DNA of 9,364 bases from Candidatus Mediterraneibacter gallistercoris (lineage in GTDB: Bacteria; Bacillota_A; Clostridia; Lachnospirales; Lachnospiraceae), in contig DWWI01000150.1 of assembly GCA_019119745.1 (NCBI GenBank), positions 1 through 9,364 of the forward strand, in the 5' to 3' direction. Numbering within the stretch: the stretch's first letter is position 1; each line of letters opens with the position of its first letter. This document shows positions 5,903 through 9,364 of the stretch, in pieces. The notes beneath the pieces are model-generated. The model saw nothing but the letters and a program-made list of their open reading frames with translations. It did no database searches and was not told the DNA's origin. A program made the translations under genes and the position numbers.

Positions 5903-6454
5903 ATGAATGATAAAGAGCTCGAACTGATCCAACGGTTAAAGAAGAAAGACCAGAAAGCACTGGAAGAGATCATCCGTCTGTTTCACCAGTATGTTGCATC
6001 AATCGTATGCAGGATCCTGTATGGTCAGACAGATCAGACAGATATCCAGAGCGTGATCAACGATATCTTTTTCCGACTGTGGGAAAGTGCTGACCATATC
6101 AAAGCCGGGCAGGAAAACAATCTAAAGTCATACATAGGTGCCCTCGCAAGAAACACTGCACTCACGGAAAAGAAAAAATTACGGCACGCCTTCCCTCTTG
6201 AGGAAGATATTTTAGGAGAGGTTCCCGATCACTTTCATCAGATCGAACTCAGGAGCATGATCTTATCCGCGTTAAAGGAGCTGAATCCCGAAGAACAGAC
6301 TGGCCTGCTCAAGTTTTATTTTCAGAGCAAAACACTTCTGGAGATTGCCGATGAATCCGGGCAGCCTCTTCCAACCGTCAAAAGCCGTCTGCAGAGGAGC
6401 CGGAAAAAGTTCAGAAAAATATTGGAAGAAAGGGGTTTTAATTATGAAAGTTAG
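5903..6454 (+). CDS. ECF-like sigma-70 family RNA polymerase sigma factor
   Basis: The product has 183 residues, typical of an ECF (group 4) sigma factor with only regions 2 and 4. Region 2 spans about residues 15-95: ALEEIIRLFHQYVASIV, then DIQSVINDIFFRLWESADHI, which corresponds to the conserved 'D-V-Q-E-F-x-R-L-W' core-binding helix, and SYIGALARNTALTEKKK, the -10 recognition helix. Region 4 spans about 118-172: LSALKELNPEEQTGLLKFYF, then the helix-turn-helix TLLEIADESGQPLPTVKSRLQRSRKKF, which reads the -35 element. The start is set by a strong ribosome site. The last 11 nt overlap the next gene, the usual layout of a sigma/anti-sigma pair. It probably directs RNA polymerase to a small stress or envelope regulon when released by its partner. 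The targets are not visible. Confidence 0.93.
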   Translation: MNDKELELIQRLKKKDQKALEEIIRLFHQYVASIVCRILYGQTDQTDIQSVINDIFFRLWESADHIKAGQENNLKSYIGALARNTALTEKKKLRHAFPLEEDILGEVPDHFHQIELRSMILSALKELNPEEQTGLLKFYFQSKTLLEIADESGQPLPTVKSRLQRSRKKFRKILEERGFNYES

Positions 6455-7298
6455 TTATTACGATCTGTTTGATATGATCGCAGAAGATGCCGGGAAACTC
6501 TTATCCCAGGCAGAACACTCCCCCATACATCCGGAAAATTATTCATCGGACACCACAATAACAGCCGTCAAGGAAAAAATCAAAGAAACAGAGAGCCAAA
6601 AAAAACGCTCACATAAAAAAACTTTCCGTCTGCATCTTCTCATCGCAGCAGTTATTGTACTTTCTTTGTCAGGAATTGCATGCGCCGCATATCAGTATGA
6701 TCTGTTCAAAGACGGCGCCGCACTGATCACTGATGAAAACCGGGATCTTGTGGGAAAAGAAATAAAAAATATGACGGCGAGCATATATGATAAAAACGGG
6801 AATCTGGTCAGCGGCCCCGGTCTCGCGCCGGAACCCACACTGGAAGATGTTATCGAAGAAACCGATATCATAAAAGATATAGAACACGCTGCCGGTACGA
6901 ACGAGCCTCTCCCGCTCCCACATTCCATCACGCACTTCGCCGTCAAGGAAAACGGCAATTCCTGCACTACCCCGGTGATCATCTTTGACAATGACGTCAT
7001 GGTCATCTTTACAAAAGAGGATGGGAGCGGATGGCATCTGAAGAAGGGTGAGACACTTGTATTTGAGAGCACAGAATATCCTTCCGAGATCAATGCAGTG
7101 ACTCCAGATAAGGGACAGTGCGTAGGATTTTACTATGTCTTTAATAACACATTGATGAGAAAAAGTGACACTTCCTTAAGAGAATTGGATTTAAAATATG
7201 AACTCACAGCCGAACGGGACGGGGAATATTATATCTGCCTCATAGGCGCCAGTTCTGACCCCATCTCACTGATGGAAGGTAAAATATATAAAAGATAA
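6444..7298 (+). CDS. Single-pass membrane protein, probable anti-sigma factor
   Basis: The 284-residue product has a charged cytoplasmic N-terminal part (1-60), one membrane helix (about 62-82, LHLLIAAVIVLSLSGIACAA), and an extracytoplasmic domain of about 200 residues rich in beta-type sequence. This N-in, single-helix plan and the 11-nt overlap with the sigma gene are what is expected of an anti-sigma factor that holds the sigma at the membrane. The N-terminal part lacks the zinc-binding H-x3-C-x2-C motif of the ZAS class, so it would be a non-zinc type resembling the DUF4179-like clostridial anti-sigma proteins; I cannot assign a family firmly. The ATG at 6444 has AAAGGGG at 6429-6435 with an 8-nt spacer. 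The open frame upstream of this ATG lies inside the sigma gene and is not used. The extracellular domain would be the sensor, with an unknown signal. Confidence 0.8.
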   Translation: MKVSYYDLFDMIAEDAGKLLSQAEHSPIHPENYSSDTTITAVKEKIKETESQKKRSHKKTFRLHLLIAAVIVLSLSGIACAAYQYDLFKDGAALITDENRDLVGKEIKNMTASIYDKNGNLVSGPGLAPEPTLEDVIEETDIIKDIEHAAGTNEPLPLPHSITHFAVKENGNSCTTPVIIFDNDVMVIFTKEDGSGWHLKKGETLVFESTEYPSEINAVTPDKGQCVGFYYVFNNTLMRKSDTSLRELDLKYELTAERDGEYYICLIGASSDPISLMEGKIYKR

Positions 7299-7310
7299 CG
7301 GGATAATCCC

Positions 7311-7355
7311 AAAAAATAAAGCTATTTGAAAATTCAAAAATAGCTTTACTTTTTT
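7311..7355. terminator. Bidirectional intrinsic terminator after the anti-sigma gene
   Basis: AAAGCTATTT (7318-7327) pairs with AAATAGCTTT (7338-7347) in a perfect 10-bp stem; part of the 10-nt loop can pair further. Six T follow on the plus strand (7350-7355), and the A-rich run at 7311-7320 gives TTTATTTTTT on the minus strand. It therefore can end both the plus-strand sigma pair and the minus-strand gene that stops at 7381. Confidence 0.88.
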
Positions 7356-7380
7356 AGCGGATTCCTTATTCTTCTAAATT

Positions 7381-7893
7381 CTATTTCTGATTTTCAGGCA
7401 GCGAAATCGTACGGAGTTTTCGTATTCCTGATGAATTGTCATCATATTGGATTATATACTTTTGTCCGTCCGTCTCTATTATTCTGTTTACCAGTTCTGG
7501 AGACTGGAGTGTCATTTTCTGTCCTGCAACATCTATTATTATGATCTCTCCATTCTGGTCATCTACACTTTCGACAGAAGCAATAACTGTTGTCGTGCCT
7601 TTACTATTTTCTTTAATATATAGTCCAATTAAGATTACTGCAGCTAACAAAATTATTAGGAAGACCTGATCATATCTGTCACTTTCCTTTTTAATCACTT
7701 TCACTAAAAGATATACGAACCACACTGCCGCTATTCCTATACAGAGAAACGGAATTACAGAAGCAATCTCGTGTATTTTATAACTAATAATGGTATAAAG
7801 GCCGTACCGAGACAGTTCCTCCTGAAATATGTAAAAAGTCCACAACCAAATACCAGCTAAAACAACTATTGCTCTTTTTCCATATTTTCCCAT
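7381..7893 (-). CDS. Small three-helix membrane protein of unknown function
   Basis: I do not recognise this 170-residue protein. It has three hydrophobic helices (about 7-23, 43-65 and 76-93), followed by a soluble tail of about 75 residues rich in beta strands (ASVESVDDQNGEIIIIDVAG, then QKYIIQYDD). The tail looks like a small beta-barrel or OB-like domain, which is only an impression from the strand pattern. The frame is open to a TTG at 7938, but the ATG at 7893 has GAGGAG with an 8-nt spacer and gives a normal membrane-protein N-terminus (MGKYGKRAIVV), so that start is used. It lies 55 nt downstream of the lipoprotein gene on the same strand and is very probably co-transcribed with it. 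The two may act together at the cell surface. Codon use and AT content resemble the lipoprotein gene more than the hyp operon. Confidence 0.78.
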   Translation of the reverse strand: MGKYGKRAIVVLAGIWLWTFYIFQEELSRYGLYTIISYKIHEIASVIPFLCIGIAAVWFVYLLVKVIKKESDRYDQVFLIILLAAVILIGLYIKENSKGTTTVIASVESVDDQNGEIIIIDVAGQKMTLQSPELVNRIIETDGQKYIIQYDDNSSGIRKLRTISLPENQK

Positions 7894-7901
7894 ATCTCTG
7901 T

Positions 7902-7907
7902 CTCCTC
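7902..7907 (-). promoter_or_regulatory. Ribosome binding site fixing the small membrane protein start
   Basis: The minus strand reads GAGGAG here, 8 nt before the ATG at 7893. It argues against the upstream in-frame TTG at 7938. Confidence 0.7.
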
Positions 7908-7948
7908 TTATTTCACAGCTTTTAACTTTAGTGTGCAAGACACGTTCT

Positions 7949-8719
7949 CTAAATCTCCGGAATATCTATTGAAATCGAATCATCATAAGAAAGGATCTCC
8001 ATCTTTTCTTTCGTCACTTCATCAACAGAAACTACCTTTTGCGCCTCTTCCACCGTGATATTGTCATTCATAACCCTATTGGCGATTTCTGTTTTTTCCT
8101 GACGGTCTGATGAATCCGTGATCATACATAGAAGCTGATCCTTTTTCGGATCAACATAGTATTCCTGTGATACAACCGCTGTAATTGGTTCTGTTATTAT
8201 CGCTTCTCCACTCTTCTGATTTATCTGTCCTGTAAGATTGACTGTATACTCCGCCGTATAGACATCGCAGGGTATACCGTTGTATTCTTCTGTGCGGTCT
8301 TTTGACAGGGACAGATTACTGCCATATCCGTAAGGGTAAAAACGTCTTGTATTCTGCAGAACATAATCATTTTCTATATTCAAAATTGCAGTAACATCAT
8401 CTCCATCACCATAAAACCAGACTTCTGACCACGATGATTCAGCCGGCTCAACGATTTTCACATACTCTTTATACGGAGAAGCTTCAACTTTTCCCTCTAC
8501 AACAGCAATGGTATCCTCAATGTCATTTTCTAAAACAAATGTACTCTTCCGGTATTCATAGTCACTGTTATAAAAACTTTCCAGCCATCCTGGCACACTA
8601 TCATTTAAGGGCAGGACATCTGTATCATTTTTTTCCACATTTTTTTCTTTGCTTCCGCACGCCGATAAAACGCTGATACTGCTTATAAGTAATATCATGC
8701 AAATCATTCTTACTTTCAT
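7949..8719 (-). CDS. Secreted lipoprotein of unknown function
   Basis: The 256-residue product begins with a lipoprotein signal peptide: MKVR, a hydrophobic core (residues 5-18) and the lipobox L18-S-A-C21, so it should be lipidated at C21 and held on the outer face of the membrane. A short polar linker (22-45) leads to a beta-rich domain with segments such as YRKSTFVLENDIEDTIAVVEG (in two parts) and KEYVKIVEPAESSWSEVWFY, then a C-terminal SIDIPEI ending. The succession of short strands and the ending recall LolA/LprG-like or DUF6612-type lipoproteins of Gram-positives, but this is an impression and not a firm assignment. The ATG at 8719 follows a strong AAAGGGGGG site. A near-consensus promoter lies about 70-100 nt upstream. 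It is the first gene of a two-gene unit with the small membrane protein. Confidence 0.85.
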   Translation of the reverse strand: MKVRMICMILLISSISVLSACGSKEKNVEKNDTDVLPLNDSVPGWLESFYNSDYEYRKSTFVLENDIEDTIAVVEGKVEASPYKEYVKIVEPAESSWSEVWFYGDGDDVTAILNIENDYVLQNTRRFYPYGYGSNLSLSKDRTEEYNGIPCDVYTAEYTVNLTGQINQKSGEAIITEPITAVVSQEYYVDPKKDQLLCMITDSSDRQEKTEIANRVMNDNITVEEAQKVVSVDEVTKEKMEILSYDDSISIDIPEI

Positions 8720-8785
8720 TGGTATCCCCCCTTTTCTTACTATTTATTTCACGCTGTTATTTAATAAGATCCGCTTTCTATATTT

Positions 8786-8797
8786 TGATTATAATCA
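8786..8797. repeat. 12-bp palindrome over the lipoprotein promoter -10 box
   Basis: TGATTATAATCA is a perfect palindrome that contains the whole TATAAT -10 hexamer (8788-8793). It could be an operator that blocks polymerase. It could equally be chance, since a -10 box is itself partly symmetrical. Confidence 0.4.
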
Positions 8798-8816
8798 GCT
8801 CTTATTACGCTGTAAA
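8788..8816 (-). promoter_or_regulatory. Predicted sigma-A promoter of the lipoprotein unit
   Basis: On the minus strand, TTTACA (8811-8816) and TATAAT (8788-8793) are separated by exactly 17 nt: 5 of 6 and 6 of 6 matches to consensus. The start site would be near 8780, giving a leader of about 60 nt before the lipoprotein ATG. Confidence 0.8.
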
Positions 8817-8835
8817 GCAAATCCTTTTTAGACGC

Positions 8836-8868
8836 ACAAAAACCCCAGAAACCGAAGTCTCTGGGGTT
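8836..8868 (-). terminator. Minus-strand terminator with UUCG tetraloop
   Basis: The minus-strand arms AACCCCAGA and TCTGGGGTT (9 bp) extend inward through a G-U wobble, A-U and C-G pair to a CUUCGG tetraloop, 12 pairs in all. The stem runs into TTTTTG. The G-U pair and the UUCG loop exist only in the minus-strand RNA, so this orientation is clear. It stands between the tuf terminator and the lipoprotein promoter and would stop read-through from tuf, or end a short transcript starting in between. Confidence 0.85.
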
Positions 8869-8950
8869 GTATTTGTATCAATATTCTGTTTTTTGCCGTG
8901 CGCAGCTCAATTCCGCTTCGCTCCATTTCGCTCGCGGGCTGGCGCCCTAT
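8869..8950. other. Non-coding spacer with a GC-rich repeat-like stretch
   Basis: No gene is supported here. Seen from the minus strand, 8903-8945 is a GC-rich purine-biased stretch with a repeated GAGCGAA unit (two copies 10 nt apart) between two terminators, quite unlike the surrounding AT-rich DNA. Its start, GCCGTGCG (8895-8902 on the plus strand), reappears inverted at 9011-9018. It may be a dispersed intergenic repeat or part of a small structured RNA. Confidence 0.35.
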
Positions 8951-9018
8951 GAAAACGCAAAAAATACAGGGAAGAATGCAAGCACTCTTCCCTGATTTTA
9001 TTTGCATTTTCGCACGGC
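8895..9018. repeat. 8-bp inverted arms enclosing the tuf terminator
   Basis: GCCGTGCG (8895-8902) and CGCACGGC (9011-9018) are perfectly complementary and enclose 108 nt containing the tuf hairpin and the GC-rich stretch. They could be ends of a small inserted repeat element or an RNA stem enclosing the terminator. No target-site duplication was seen. Confidence 0.4.
8951..9011 (-). terminator. tuf: Long hairpin terminator of tuf
   Basis: The core is a 13-bp stem, CAGGGAAGAGTGC with GCATTCTTCCCTG on the minus strand (one G-U wobble, TT loop), at 8967-8994, followed by TATTTTTTG. Outside the core, GAAAACGCAAAAAATA (8951-8966) and ATTTTATTTGCATTTTC (8995-9011) are also nearly complementary, giving an imperfect inverted repeat of about 30 nt per arm. 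It begins 47 nt after the tuf stop codon (core). Confidence 0.9.
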
Positions 9019-9040
9019 TTATAGCCTTACGCGTATATCC

Positions 9041-9364
9041 TTACTCAACGATGGATGCTACTGTACCTGATCCTACTGTACGACCACCCTCACGGATAGC
9101 GAATCTCAGACCTTCCTCCATCGGTACCGGGTGGATCAGTTCAACTGTCATTGTAACGTGATCTCCAGGCATACACATCTCTGTGCCTTCCGGAAGCTCG
9201 CAAACACCTGTTACGTCTGTTGTTCTGAAGTAGAACTGCGGACGATAGTTGTTGAAGAACGGTGTATGACGGCCACCCTCATCTTTTGTCAGGACGTAAA
9301 CCTGGCATGTGAATTTTGTATGGCATGTAACAGTACCCGGTTTGATCAGACACTGTCCTCTTTC
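9041..9364 (-). CDS. tuf: Elongation factor Tu, C-terminal part
   Basis: EF-Tu is the GTPase that brings aminoacyl-tRNA to the ribosome. The visible 107 residues, cut by the right edge, cover the end of domain 2 and nearly all of domain 3. They begin [12 protein letters not shown] and include [21 protein letters not shown] (in two conserved blocks, [14 protein letters not shown] and TTDVTG), [13 protein letters not shown] and [21 protein letters not shown], ending [10 protein letters not shown], a near-invariant bacterial EF-Tu tail. The gene is on the minus strand; the G domain and start lie outside the window. It ends at TAA (9041-9043), followed by its own hairpin terminator. Such a housekeeping gene is normally strongly expressed, which may explain the second terminator that shields the lipoprotein promoter downstream. 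Identification is secure from the sequence itself. Confidence 0.98.
   Translation of the reverse strand, partial: ERGQCLIKPGTVTCHTKFTCQVYVLTKDEGGRHTPFFNNYRPQFYFRTTDVTGVCELPEGTEMCMPGDHVTMTVELIHPVPMEEGLRFAIREGGRTVGSGTVASIVE

Noticed and set aside
8895..9018. Insertion sequence or MITE as a firm call
   Set aside because: The inverted arms are only 8 bp, no target duplication is visible, and copy number cannot be tested here, so it is reported as a repeat candidate only.
8898..9161. Plus-strand open frame over the tuf end and its terminator
   Set aside because: It runs through the tuf hairpin and antisense to the EF-Tu tail, and has no credible product.
1..9364. CRISPR array, tRNA or rRNA genes
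   Set aside because: No regularly spaced direct repeats and no tRNA- or rRNA-like sequence was recognised on either strand.

Overview
The window looks like chromosomal DNA of a gut-type Firmicute, most likely a Lachnospiraceae or a near relative. This rests on AGGAGG-type ribosome sites, the EF-Tu tail, a YitT-family protein, and Fe-S flavoprotein and DUF5692 types that I associate with clostridia. It is an inference from protein style; no marker gene fixes the genus.

Region 1 (1-4860, all minus strand, read right to left) is one probable operon: a TetR-family regulator, hypB (nickel-delivering GTPase), a 920-residue multidomain Fe-S/FAD/NAD(P) oxidoreductase, hypA (nickel/zinc metallochaperone), and the first 75 codons of a DUF5692-type membrane protein that runs off the left edge. 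The regulator overlaps hypB by 17 nt and hypB overlaps the oxidoreductase by 4 nt (ATGA), which suggests translational coupling. A 17-bp palindrome sits over the -10 box of the promoter predicted upstream of the regulator and probably lets it repress its own operon. No hydrogenase subunit, hypCDEF, urease or CO dehydrogenase gene is visible, so the nickel enzyme served is unknown.

Region 2 (4861-7380) holds a minus-strand YitT-family membrane protein and a plus-strand pair diverging from it: an ECF-like sigma-70 factor and a single-pass membrane protein that overlaps it by 11 nt and is probably its anti-sigma factor. A hairpin flanked by A and T runs, likely a bidirectional terminator, closes this pair.

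Region 3 (7381-8820, minus strand) is a more AT-rich two-gene unit: a secreted lipoprotein followed by a small three-helix membrane protein, both of unknown function. It has a near-consensus promoter (TTTACA, 17 nt, TATAAT).

Region 4 (8820-9364) holds the 3' end of tuf (EF-Tu, minus strand), its long hairpin terminator, a GC-rich repeat-like stretch, and a second minus-strand terminator with a UUCG tetraloop.

The most unusual part is the hypB - oxidoreductase - hypA arrangement under a TetR regulator. It suggests a nickel-linked redox module whose target enzyme is encoded elsewhere.
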